Positions 43,296-51,581 of a stretch of 64,000 nt of DNA are shown here, in pieces. The position numbers and the translations under genes were made by a program. Position 1 is the stretch's first letter, and each line of letters begins with the position of its first letter. A model generated the notes under the pieces. That model did no database searches. It worked only from the letters and a program-made list of their open reading frames with translations, and had not been told where the DNA came from. The DNA comes from Variovorax sp. OK212 (lineage in GTDB: Bacteria > Pseudomonadota > Gammaproteobacteria > Burkholderiales > Burkholderiaceae_C), in NCBI RefSeq assembly GCF_900112425.1, contig NZ_FOLP01000022.1:37070-101069 (forward strand). The letters are read 5' to 3'.

Positions 43296-44174
43296 TCAGA
43301 CCCGGTGCGCGATGTTCTTGCCTAGCAGCCCATTCGGACGGACAAGCAGTACAACGACGATGAGGGCCATGGCGATAGTCAGCTTGAGTTCGCCGCCTAC
43401 CACAGGGATGTAGGTTCCCGACAGGTTCTCGATTACGCCGACCGCCAAGCCTCCGATGACGGCGCCAACAGGGCTGGTGATGCCGCCCACCACCGCACCA
43501 GCAATGGCGTAGATGAGCACGCCTGACATCATGTTCGGATCGAGCAGGATCAGCGGCGCGATCATCATTCCGGCCACAGCGCCGATCGTTGAAGCCATAC
43601 CCCAGCCCAGCGCCTTCATCCAACCGACGCGTATTCCGACCAGCCGGGCCGACTCCGGATTCGCTGCGGCCGCCTGCATGTGCAAGCCCGCGCGGCTGAA
43701 CCGGAAAAAGGCACCCAAGCTGACCAGGAGCACCACCACCACAACCAGCACGCCGGCTTGGTGCAGGCTGATGAGCTTGCTGCCCAAGAAGCTGTCAAAG
43801 CCGAACGGCGAGGGAAATGTTTTGACGTTGAAATCCCAGATGAATCCGGCAAGGCTATTGATCATGGCGAACATGCCGACGAAGACAGCGATGTTGCTCA
43901 TCTCATCTGCTTTGGCCAACGGGCGCATGATCACGTGATGAATGGCGCCTGCCGCGACAAAAGAAAAGACAAGCGTCGCGACGAACGCGATCCAGTACGG
44001 GGTACCCCACTGCATCAGTTGCCAAGCTACGAATGTGGAGAACATCGCCATCTCGCCTTGCGCGAAGTTCACATGACCGATTGCACGATAGATCATCCCG
44101 ATTCCCAATGCGAGGCATGCGTAGATCGAGCCGGTGAAGAGACCGGCCACGATTTGCTGGATAAAGAGTTCCAT
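43296..44174 (-). CDS. Branched-chain amino acid ABC permease (LivH-like)
   Basis: A 292-residue permease. The N-terminus FIQQIVAGLFTGSIYACLAL and the following GMIYRAIGHVNFAQGEMAMF are typical of LivH. The docking loop AGLHMQAAAANPESARLVGI is intact. A triple 7-bp repeat fills the space between the livF-like stop and this start, where the ribosome-binding site should be. Confidence 0.93.
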   Translation of the reverse strand: MELFIQQIVAGLFTGSIYACLALGIGMIYRAIGHVNFAQGEMAMFSTFVAWQLMQWGTPYWIAFVATLVFSFVAAGAIHHVIMRPLAKADEMSNIAVFVGMFAMINSLAGFIWDFNVKTFPSPFGFDSFLGSKLISLHQAGVLVVVVVLLVSLGAFFRFSRAGLHMQAAAANPESARLVGIRVGWMKALGWGMASTIGAVAGMMIAPLILLDPNMMSGVLIYAIAGAVVGGITSPVGAVIGGLAVGVIENLSGTYIPVVGGELKLTIAMALIVVVLLVRPNGLLGKNIAHRV

Positions 44175-44180
44175 AGTGAG

Positions 44181-44201
44181 GTTCTTAGTTCTTAGTTCTT
44201 A
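44181..44201. repeat. Three tandem 7-bp repeats
   Basis: GTTCTTA is repeated three times without mismatch (TAAGAAC on the coding strand). The repeat includes the livF-like stop codon and ends seven bases from the livH-like start codon. Slippage would change the distance between the two genes and the ribosome-binding region. Confidence 0.7.
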
Positions 44202-44912
44202 GTGGCCGAGGTAGGAGCGTCGGACGGTCTCGTTCTGTCGCACCTCCTCGCATGGGCCGAAAAGCACGACTCGGCCGGTTTCAAGGAGGTACGCAGTGGA
44301 TGCGGTGGCGAGTGCCAGCGATGCGTTTTGCTCGACGAGCAGGATCGAGAGCTTTTCCTGCGCGTTCAGCTTGCGCAGGATGCCGAACAATTCGGAGACG
44401 ACCAGGGGCGCAAGTCCAAACGAAGGCTCGTCGAGCAACATCAAACGAGGACGCAACATAAGCGCCCTGCCTACCGCCAGCATCTGCTGTTCACCGCCCG
44501 AGAGCGTGCCGGCCTGCTGCTTGCGGCGCTTCTCCAGCACCGGGAAGTAGCCGTACACACGATCGATATCCTGCAGGATGCCAGCCTTGTCGCGACGGAG
44601 TGCGGCGCCCAAACGCAGATTCTCTTCGACGGACTGGCGGACGAACGTGCCCCGGCCGTCGGGAACGTGGGCAACACCGCATCGAGCGACCTCTTCGGGC
44701 GCCATCGAGACCAATGATTGCCCTGCCAGCGTAATTTCGCCGCTTCGGGAAAGCATGCCGGAGATGGCGCGCAAGGTGCTTGTCTTGCCTGCTCCATTGG
44801 CACCGAGAAGCGCCGTGATCTCGCCTTCACGCACTTCCAGGGAAATGCCGTGCAAGACGTATCCATGCCCGTACGTAGCAACGAGGTTCTTGACCATCAG
44901 AAGGCTGCTCAT
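44199..44912 (-). CDS. Branched-chain amino acid ABC ATP-binding protein (LivF-like)
   Basis: A 237-residue ATPase with every motif present: Walker A GANGAGKTST, signature LSGGEQQMLAVGRALML, Walker B RLMLLDEPSFGLAP and switch LVEQNA. The start overlaps the livG remnant's stop by four bases. Its usual partner LivG is truncated, so it may be orphaned. Confidence 0.94.
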   Translation of the reverse strand: MSSLLMVKNLVATYGHGYVLHGISLEVREGEITALLGANGAGKTSTLRAISGMLSRSGEITLAGQSLVSMAPEEVARCGVAHVPDGRGTFVRQSVEENLRLGAALRRDKAGILQDIDRVYGYFPVLEKRRKQQAGTLSGGEQQMLAVGRALMLRPRLMLLDEPSFGLAPLVVSELFGILRKLNAQEKLSILLVEQNASLALATASTAYLLETGRVVLFGPCEEVRQNETVRRSYLGH

Positions 44913-45394
44913 ACCGTTTCACCCCCGAGATAGGCACGAACAACTTCCGGATGTTGTTGAACGTGAGCCGGCGTGCCATCGGCCAAGGTGCGGCCGAAAT
45001 TCAGCGCAATGACCCGGTCGCAGATCGACATGACAAGGCCCATGTGATGTTCTACGAGTAGGACCGTCAAACCGTCATCGGCACTGAGGCATCGAATGAC
45101 GTCGCCCAGTTCCTGCACCTCGTCATGGTTCAAGCCGCAGGCCGGTTCGTCGAGAAGAAGGAGCCGCGGCTGGGTAGCCATCGCACGAGCGAGTTCCACC
45201 CGCTTTTGAGTGCCGAAAGGCAAATCGGCGACAGCGCGGTGAGCAACGGCTTGCAACCCGAGGGACTCAATCAGGCGTCCTGCGATCGAGTTCGCTTCAT
45301 CCTCGGCCCGCCGCGAGCGTGGAAGCTGGAATGCGTCGCTGAAAAAGTCGCTGCGGGTTCTGGTGTGGCACCCAATGCGGACGTTATCGCGCAT
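44909..45394 (-). pseudogene. livG remnant lacking the Walker A half
   Basis: Homology to LivG starts abruptly at RDNVRIGCHTRTRSDFF and runs to the normal C-terminus: signature LPFGTQKRVELARAM, Walker B LLLLDEPACGLN, switch LLVEHHMG. About 90 N-terminal residues with Walker A are missing. Before RDNV the sequence becomes, on the other strand, the C-terminal half of an acetate symporter. The remaining protein could not bind ATP normally. The promoter and any binding-protein gene upstream are also lost. Confidence 0.85.
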
Positions 45395-45806
45395 TGCGAC
45401 TATCTGCATCGGCGTTACAGCCGTTGCACTGGGCATCGCCTTCGAAAAACAGAACATCGCTTACATGGTCGGACTGGCTTTCGGGGTTGCGGCCAGCACG
45501 AACTTCCCCGTGTTGTTGCTGGCCATGTATTGGCGTGGCTTGACTACACGAGGGGCGATCATGGGCGGTGCGGCGGGTCTGGTGAGTGCCGTCGCCCTGA
45601 CCACCCTTGGCCCCTCGATCTGGGTCAAGCTGCTCGGCAACGCCGTGCCTGTCTTCCCGTACGACCCGCCCACGATCTTCTCCATGCCGCTCGCGTTCGC
45701 GGTCTGCTGGATCGTATCGGTGCTCGACCGCTCAGCCCAGAGCGCGCGCGACAGGGCGAACTTCGACTCTTCGACCGCTTCTACCGCCGTCGCGACACAA
45801 ACCTGA
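45387..45806 (+). pseudogene. actP-like acetate/cation symporter, C-terminal fragment
   Basis: From SRIATICIGVTAVALGIAFE through NIAYMVGLAFGVAASTNFPV, then LLLAMYWRGLTTRGAIMGG, to DRSAQSARDRANFDSS, this matches the last quarter of sodium:solute symporters of the ActP type. The natural length is about 550 residues; only about 140 remain, with no start region. Its broken 5' end is the same point where livG is broken. Confidence 0.82.
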
Positions 45807-45939
45807 GCAAGCATCAAAGCGCGCAGCGCGCGACCGCGCATGCCTGCACTCGCTAATCATGAACCATGTCTTGCGTCGATTTCCTCCATGCTGCCGGTGA
45901 TGGCGGTTGTCGCAATCAACCGCATTCCTGCTGATCCAC

Positions 45940-46091
45940 CGCTCGCCGGGCGGCCCGGCCGCGTCCATCCCAGTCGGCCTTGCGAGCGTGGAAGCATGAC
46001 GCAATTCGAGCTGTATGCAAGGTTCAGCATCGTGGCACGCAGTGGCACGTCCGGAGCCATCCTGCAGAAGCTCAATGCATGCACGAGGTGA
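45940..46091 (+). pseudogene. Possible Bug-type binding-protein fragment
   Basis: The frame containing MTQFELYARFSIVARSGTSG then AILQKLNA resembles the 'F(E)xxxWYGxxAPAGTPxxIxxKLNA' segment near the C-terminus of Bug proteins. Only about 30 residues are persuasive and flanking homology is lost. Confidence 0.35.
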
Positions 46092-46109
46092 TGGCCAACT
46101 CTGATTTGA

Positions 46110-46213
46110 TGACTCGGCTGATCGAGCCGCTGCATGCGCTCCTCGTTCAGAACAGACGAACGGCGCCCGAGCACATGGTCCAGCAGTTCCGACTTTGTGC
46201 CGAAGTAATACAC
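46110..46213 (-). pseudogene. TetR-family fragment
   Basis: YYFGTKSELLDHVLGRRSSV then LNEERMQRLD is the end of a TetR/AcrR helix-turn-helix domain (normally YHFGSKxxLxxAVLxRR). The preceding recognition helix is absent because the sequence changes at 46210-46215 into an MFS fragment on the other strand. Confidence 0.6.
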
Positions 46214-46314
46214 CCTTCATCAGCCTCTGGATCGCCGTCGCATGTTTCACCACGGTGCCGATCCTTTGCTGCCTGTTCGCCAAATCCATGGACATTACAA
46301 ACCCTGGACCTTGA
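46207..46314 (+). pseudogene. MFS transporter C-terminal fragment
   Basis: A 35-codon frame, FISLWIAVACFTTVPILCC then LFAKSMDITNPGP and stop, reads like the last membrane helix and tail of a major facilitator transporter. It has no upstream body and abuts the TetR fragment, so both are rearrangement debris. Confidence 0.5.
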
Positions 46315-46572
46315 TGCGAGGTCTCCTTGCCCTTCAGAACGATGAGACGTGCAGATGCTCCGCTTGCTTCGGTCAACAGATATCGCTGGTGATGGGGCGC
46401 TGTTGAGGCGACATTCGCACGCAGCGGCATTGCATGGCGATCGGCCCGAGCCGGGCCGCGCATCCGTGCGTGAAGGTGGCTGCGAGCTCCGGGCCAATTG
46501 CTTCCGCACCCAAAAACAATTGACCAGAGCAACCCCCGACGGACCGGGTGGGGTGTTTTGCCTTTTCGGCCT

Positions 46573-47928
46573 TCAGTCCCGGGGTTGGGACTGAGTTCCA
46601 AACCGCAAACTCACGCGCAGGCCAGGCCGGCAGAGCTCGGCGCTCAACAATCCCCCATGCGCGTGAGCAATCTGTTGGCATATCGATAGCCCAAGGCCTG
46701 CGCCCTCGTCGCGTCGGCTCAGGCCTCTCCAAAAGCGGACAAAGAGCTTTGGCAACTCTGCTTCATCCACACCGGGACCCTCGTCCACGACGCCTAGCTC
46801 AGTCGACGTTGCCTGCACTCGCACCACGCTGTCGCGGGCCGCATGCTGGATCGCGTTTTCCAGGAGATTCTTTAGCAGCGTGAACAGCGCGCCATGATCT
46901 CCCTTCCATGGCCGCAGATCCTCAGCAACTTGCGATTCGACCCGAACTCCCGCCGCGTCGGCGAGCCGCTGCATGTAGGCACAGACTTCCGCCACCAATT
47001 CCTGCGGCTGTACGACGCCGAATCGATAGTTCTGGGATTCGCTCGCCTCGGCCAGATGCAAAAGCTGTTGCACCTGGCGAGTCATGCGCTCGACGTCCTT
47101 GAACAGGGGAGCGCGACCGACGAGCCTGGGTTCGGCTTCGAGTTGCACGCGAATCAGAGTCAAGGGCGTTTTGAGTTCATGGGCGGCTGCAGCCAGAAAC
47201 TCCTGCTGCACTTGGAACCCGCGCTCCAAGCGCGTCAGGGCGCCATTGAAGCTGTGCACCAACGGCCGGATCTCCGTCGGGACGCGCGTCTCGTTCAGGC
47301 GTGCGTCAAGTGCGTCTGGCGTGATGCGCGTGACCGCAGCCGACACGTCGCGCAGTGGCCGTAGCACACGCGCCAACGTGTAGGCGGTCAATGCCGCCAG
47401 TACGACCAGCAGCACACCGCCGGCGATCACTGCGCCGGATCCCACCAACGGCAACCACAAGTCGTTGCGCAAGCGGTCGCTCAGACGCTGGCTGGCGGCG
47501 AACTGTATGAACCACCGACGCCCCTCGTTCAGGACGATAAAGGTCCGGCCTCGCAGATTGACTCCGTCGAGGGTGACTGCGAAGGTGCCTTCATCCAGGA
47601 TAGCGCTTATAGGCCGACGGTCCGTTCCAGGCGCAAGTACCACGTTGCTTTGGTCGTCCACAACACGGTAGGTCACTTCCGTCTTGAGGGTGTCGTAGAT
47701 CCACGAATACTCCTCTGAATGGGCCGGTGCCATCGGCTGCCCCTGTGCGTCGAAGCGCAGCGACTCGATCAGGTCCGTCGCCACCGTCCCTCCCGACATC
47801 AATGGCTGGCCCAGCAGCGAGGCGACGAATGCGGCGATCAGTCCGGTACTCAGAACGCTGCCAGCAAGGTAGGCCAGCACGACGCGGAAGGAGAGACTAT
47901 CGATCCAGTTCGGTCTGGCGAAGCGCAT
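46573..47928 (-). CDS. Sensor histidine kinase
   Basis: A 451-residue membrane kinase of the OmpR-partner class. It has transmembrane helix 1 at about 15-36, a periplasmic sensor at about 40-155, helix 2 at about 160-185 and a HAMP linker (RVLRPLRDVSAAV). The HisKA domain has His250 in AAAHELKTPL. The ATPase domain has N-box NLLENAIQHA, G1 VVDEGPGV and G2 GAGLGLSI. Its start overlaps the response-regulator gene by about 32 bp. With mipA divergent, it probably senses an envelope or extracellular signal. Confidence 0.95.
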   Translation of the reverse strand: MRFARPNWIDSLSFRVVLAYLAGSVLSTGLIAAFVASLLGQPLMSGGTVATDLIESLRFDAQGQPMAPAHSEEYSWIYDTLKTEVTYRVVDDQSNVVLAPGTDRRPISAILDEGTFAVTLDGVNLRGRTFIVLNEGRRWFIQFAASQRLSDRLRNDLWLPLVGSGAVIAGGVLLVVLAALTAYTLARVLRPLRDVSAAVTRITPDALDARLNETRVPTEIRPLVHSFNGALTRLERGFQVQQEFLAAAAHELKTPLTLIRVQLEAEPRLVGRAPLFKDVERMTRQVQQLLHLAEASESQNYRFGVVQPQELVAEVCAYMQRLADAAGVRVESQVAEDLRPWKGDHGALFTLLKNLLENAIQHAARDSVVRVQATSTELGVVDEGPGVDEAELPKLFVRFWRGLSRRDEGAGLGLSICQQIAHAHGGLLSAELCRPGLRVSLRFGTQSQPRD

Positions 47929-48589
47929 AACCCAGTCCCCTCAGGTTCTCGATCTCGAGTTGGGAACCAATGGCCACGAGCTTGCGGCGCAGTCGGTACA
48001 TGGCCACATCGAACGCATTGGCCGTGACAGGTTCGATGAAACCCCAACCCGCTGCCTCCAGTGCGCTGCGACGCACCGTCTCGCCGCCGCGCTGCACCAA
48101 CAGCATCATGAGCTGAAATTCCGCCGCAGCAAGCGCCACATGGTGATCTCCACAGGCCATCTCGCCCGCCTCCGGAAGCAGGCGAAGGTCGCCGAACGTC
48201 GTTACTGGAACCCGCCATTGATTTGCTGGTCGCCGCAGAAGCGCCCGAACCCGCGCCACAAGCTCGTCCATCGCGAAAGGTTTAGGCAGGTAATCGTCGG
48301 CACCGGACTCCAGTCCGTCCACCCTGTCGTGCAGCGCATCGCGCGCCGTCAACACGAGGCATGGCAGCCGTGAGCCTGCTGCCCGAAGGCGCCGCAGCAG
48401 CGAGAGCCCATCGCCATCGGGAAGGCCCCGATCCAGCACCATTGCGGCGTAGTCGAACTCTCTGGTCGCGACCCAAGCGTCTTCACCGCGCTCCACGGCA
48501 TCGGCGGCAATGCCGGCCGCCTCAAGAGCATTGACCAAGAGCTCGGTTAATCGCGGGTGATCCTCGACCAACAGGATGCGGTTCTTCAT
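47897..48589 (-). CDS. OmpR-family response regulator
   Basis: A 230-residue regulator. The receiver has the phosphoacceptor Asp53 (MVLDRGLPDGDG), the acidic pair in LLVEDH and Lys103 (DDYLPKPF). The C-terminal winged helix contains ANAFDVAMYRLRRKL and ENLRGLGYALR. It is encoded just before its kinase on the same strand, with overlap, and is divergent from mipA, its likely target. Confidence 0.95.
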   Translation of the reverse strand: MKNRILLVEDHPRLTELLVNALEAAGIAADAVERGEDAWVATREFDYAAMVLDRGLPDGDGLSLLRRLRAAGSRLPCLVLTARDALHDRVDGLESGADDYLPKPFAMDELVARVRALLRRPANQWRVPVTTFGDLRLLPEAGEMACGDHHVALAAAEFQLMMLLVQRGGETVRRSALEAAGWGFIEPVTANAFDVAMYRLRRKLVAIGSQLEIENLRGLGYALRQTELDR

Positions 48590-49030
48590 CGCGCAAACCG
48601 GGGCACGCCGCCCAGTGAGGTACTGATCGCCATTCCACCCAGCATATCAAGCCTGACGATCAATCGAACGCGTGGATGAAGCGCGGGTGATAGTTCTGCG
48701 CGCGTGCATAGGACCGGCCCGCCAACCAAAGCTATTTGCACGCCCGCAGCACTCACCGCAACCAACATCACTTTGAGATAAAGCGTTCTTGCCCAAGATC
48801 GCGTACGAGCAGGTCCAGTTGGCCCCGGTGGAGGATGCGGCCACAGAGGCGGGTTGATTGCGGAACGAATGAACATGAAAGAAGTAGCAAACAATGCAGT
48901 GCCTCACTGTCGCTGCGCGGGCCTTTCTGAAACCTTACCGAGTCTCAAACATGCACCTCCATCGCGGTAAGTTAGCAGTAAGGCCCTCCCTTCGACCATC
49001 TGGACTTCCTCAACTCTGCTGGATTCCGGT
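48590..49030. other. Divergent promoter region of the two-component system and mipA
   Basis: 441 bp separate the response-regulator start from the mipA start. A 102-codon frame on the minus strand exists but lacks protein character. The region should hold both promoters. I see no clear tandem repeat that would mark a response-regulator box. Confidence 0.5.
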
Positions 49031-49828
49031 ATGCATCTGCCAAAACGACACCTTGCGAGCTATGTTACTTTGTCCCTATCGAGCGTCTTCGCGCTGGGCA
49101 TCTTCCATCCGGTCGCAGCCCAAACTTTGGATGCGCCCGAAGCGGAAAGTCGCTGGGGCTTGGGCCTTGCTGTAGGCAGCAGGCAATCCATGTATGCCGG
49201 CAAGAAGCGCGACACGGTCGGAGGACCACTGATTTCCTATGAGAACAGATGGGTGCGCGTGCTCGGTCCAGGATTGGAAGTGAAATTGCCCAGTATTGAA
49301 CTCGGTCCCCGCAGCTCGTTTAATTTCGGTCTCGTCGCCAACTACGACCAGACTGGCTACGAAGCAGACGATTCGCCAACGCTGGCAGGCATGGCGAAAC
49401 GCAAGGGCGGCGTCTGGCTCGGCGCTAATGCAGGCTGGCGCACCGACCTTGTGGACCTGAAGGTCACATGGACGGGTGCTTCCGGCAACAGCAAAGGCCA
49501 AAAGATCAGACTGGGCGCTGAGAAGAGCTTCTCTACGGGCAGCTTCGTCTTCGTTCCACGGCTCAGCGTGACTTGGCTAGACAAGAAATACGTCGACTAC
49601 TACTACGGCGTGCGCGCCGAGGAAGCCACAGTCACGCGCCCTACGTATCTGGGCCAAGCCACAGTGGCGACCGAAATCGGGTTGCGCTCGACCTATCTGA
49701 TCAACCCTCACCACTCCGTGTTCATGGACGTCAGCATGACCGCGATGGGCAAAGAAATAAAGAACAGCCCGCTGGTCGACCGATCGAATCAGACACAGGT
49801 ACTTGTCGGATACAGCTATCGCTTCTGA
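49031..49828 (+). CDS. MipA/OmpV family outer-membrane protein
   Basis: A 265-residue outer-membrane beta-barrel of the MipA/OmpV family. A Sec signal ends near residue 30 (HPVAAQ). Alternating strands follow, such as RWGLGLAVGSRQSMYAGKKR, and the protein ends VLVGYSYRF with C-terminal phenylalanine, the outer-membrane assembly signal. MipA was described as a scaffold for murein enzymes; other members respond to envelope stress or antibiotics. Divergence from a two-component system is a recurrent arrangement. Confidence 0.92.
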   Translation: MHLPKRHLASYVTLSLSSVFALGIFHPVAAQTLDAPEAESRWGLGLAVGSRQSMYAGKKRDTVGGPLISYENRWVRVLGPGLEVKLPSIELGPRSSFNFGLVANYDQTGYEADDSPTLAGMAKRKGGVWLGANAGWRTDLVDLKVTWTGASGNSKGQKIRLGAEKSFSTGSFVFVPRLSVTWLDKKYVDYYYGVRAEEATVTRPTYLGQATVATEIGLRSTYLINPHHSVFMDVSMTAMGKEIKNSPLVDRSNQTQVLVGYSYRF

Positions 49829-50030
49829 CGGCTGGGCGACTCAGTCGCGCCGTCCATGGGTATGGAAACGACTCCAGGCCGCACTTCCCCCGTCAATTCC
49901 GCGTGTCCTGCAGTCCCAAGACGGCGCAAAGGTAGGCACTCGGCGCAGCCATCACCTCCTGAGAAATCACTCCTATGTTCCAACCTAACGGCTTCGCCCG
50001 CTCCCGCGCGACATGCCTGCTAGGTGAGCG

Positions 50031-50212
50031 TTGCCGCCTTCATATGCTCTTCGCCGCCGCGACGAGGATTTCGGCCAGACCCTTGCGGTCTGGGCATGGG
50101 AAAGCTCGCGCTTGTGGCCGCTCCGTTTATGGGACCTCGCACCATTCGCGATATTTCTGGTGGTGTCCTTGACTCTCCTTTGGCGCCTTTGGGATATAGC
50201 GTGCCGGGGTAG
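50031..50212 (+). pseudogene. MlaA/VacJ fragment, frameshifted
   Basis: One frame reads RRDEDFGQTLAVWAWESS, matching the EDFGQTLATWGW segment of the intact MlaA at 10.8 kb. Homology continues in another frame as LVAAPFMGPRTIRDISGG. Neither the lipoprotein signal nor the rest of the protein is present. A truncated, frameshifted second mlaA. Confidence 0.72.
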
Positions 50213-50780
50213 GCTCCACCGTCCATCAACAGGTTCTGGCCAGTGGCATAGCCGGCGTGGTCGCTGGCCAGGAATGCGCACGCAATGCGAACTCTTTCGG
50301 ATCACCGAATCTGCCCGTCGGCGATGCAGCCAACTTCGCTGCACACGCAGCCGCAACTGGGTTCCTCGGCGCGTGCGCGCGAGCTTCGAAGAGCCCTGCG
50401 ATTCGGTCCGTGTCGAAGTAGCCGGGAAGCAGGTTGTTGATCGTGACGTTGTGCCGTGCGGTTGACGGGCCAGTCCGGCGACGAAACCCGTCAGCTGGAG
50501 CGTGCACCACGGGACAGGCCCAACGCCTCGACCGGCGCCTTGACCGCTGCGGATGCGATGTGCAACACGCGTCCGAACCGCCGCCGAATCATGGTGCATC
50601 GTCGCTCGAATCAGCGCGACCGGTGCGAGCATCTTGGCGTCGAGTGCGCTTATCCAGCGTTCGCGGTCCCTGGCGGAAGTCACCGGGGGCGGCCCGCCTG
50701 CGTTGGTCACGAGGACGGGAGCGTGGCAGGGACCGCCTCCCGACCCGAAAAGCCCCTGCGGCCGGCCTATGATCCTCGCC
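50195..50780 (-). pseudogene. Short-chain dehydrogenase, truncated and frameshifted
   Basis: Read leftward, pieces of one SDR protein follow each other in different frames: VLVTNAGGPPP, then RERWISALDAKMLAPVALIRAT, MIRRRFGRVLHIASAAVKAP, LTGFVAGLARQ, HNVTINNLLPGYFDTDRI, GRFGDPKEFA and MDGGAYPGTL. The order matches the family, but at least three frameshifts interrupt it and the N-terminal nucleotide-binding part is gone, cut off where the GntR gene begins. Confidence 0.75.
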
Positions 50781-51581
50781 ATGTCATCCACAGAGAAGCG
50801 CGCTAGCCACACGTCGTCCCAAGCCGCAGGTCAACCGTCATTGGTGGATCCTCCCGAACGGGCCATCTTCGAAGGTCAAACGGAAGACTTGCTGTCCGAC
50901 CGGCTGGCCCGGCAGATCCGTATCAGCATACTTCGCGGAGACAACCCCGCGGGCTCTCGCCTGAATCTTGACGAGATGAAGGGGCGATATGACGTCAGCC
51001 TGAGCCCCTTGCGGGAAGCGCTTTCCCGCCTTACCGCTGAAGGATTCGTGCGCTTCGAAGCGAAACGCGGTTTTCGCGTCAGCGAGATGTCGAGCGCCAA
51101 CCTCGGCGAGATAACCACCATCAGGAGACTCTGCGAGCCAGTCGCGATCCGGGAATCGGTCTTGCATGGCGACGACGACTGGGAGGAGCGGGTAGCAGCT
51201 GCTGCGCACATGCTCGGCAAGCGCGTTGCCGCGGAGCCGAGCCCGATCTCGGCCGCCGAATGGGAAAGCGCCCATCGGAAGTTTCACCTCGCCGTGCTGT
51301 CGGGTTGCGGCATGCCGATGCTCATGCATTTCTGCAGCACGCTGATGGACTTACAGGACCGCTACCGCCTGCAGCTCGCAAAGGGCGGCGCCTATTCCCG
51401 CCGGGCCGATGGCGAACATCTAGCCCTGCTCGATGCCTGCCTGACGCGCAATGCGCAGCTCGCCGAGAAGCTCGCGCTAGAGCACATTGATCGCACCCAC
51501 CAGGAACTGCTCGCCGCGATGGGTGGCACGCCACTGCCAGTCGCGAATACCCGAGCCGGAACGCGCCGCCGAAAGAGCTAG
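50781..51581 (+). CDS. GntR/FCD-family transcriptional regulator
   Basis: A 266-residue regulator. The winged helix has LDEMKGRYDVSLSPLREALSRL and then EGFVRFEAKRGFRV. The FCD domain contains AHRKFHLAVLSGCG and a late histidine pair region (GEHLALLDACLTRN). ATG 50781 (MSSTEKR) is preferred over a longer frame running through the SDR remnant. Its stop overlaps the convergent flavoprotein stop within CTAG. It is the only intact regulator in this block and so the candidate controller of 51.6-57.4 kb. Confidence 0.91.
   Translation: MSSTEKRASHTSSQAAGQPSLVDPPERAIFEGQTEDLLSDRLARQIRISILRGDNPAGSRLNLDEMKGRYDVSLSPLREALSRLTAEGFVRFEAKRGFRVSEMSSANLGEITTIRRLCEPVAIRESVLHGDDDWEERVAAAAHMLGKRVAAEPSPISAAEWESAHRKFHLAVLSGCGMPMLMHFCSTLMDLQDRYRLQLAKGGAYSRRADGEHLALLDACLTRNAQLAEKLALEHIDRTHQELLAAMGGTPLPVANTRAGTRRRKS

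Noticed and set aside
44199..45394. Complete branched-chain amino acid transporter
   Set aside because: livG is truncated and no binding-protein gene adjoins it, so the system is not complete in this window.
44909..45457. Calling livG an intact short gene starting near 45457
   Set aside because: The codons before RDNVRIG belong to DNA homologous to actP on the other strand, and Walker A is missing.
48586..48894. A 102-codon minus-strand frame whose stop overlaps the response-regulator start
   Set aside because: Despite the 4-bp overlap, the sequence lacks domain or signal features and sits where the mipA/two-component promoters are expected.
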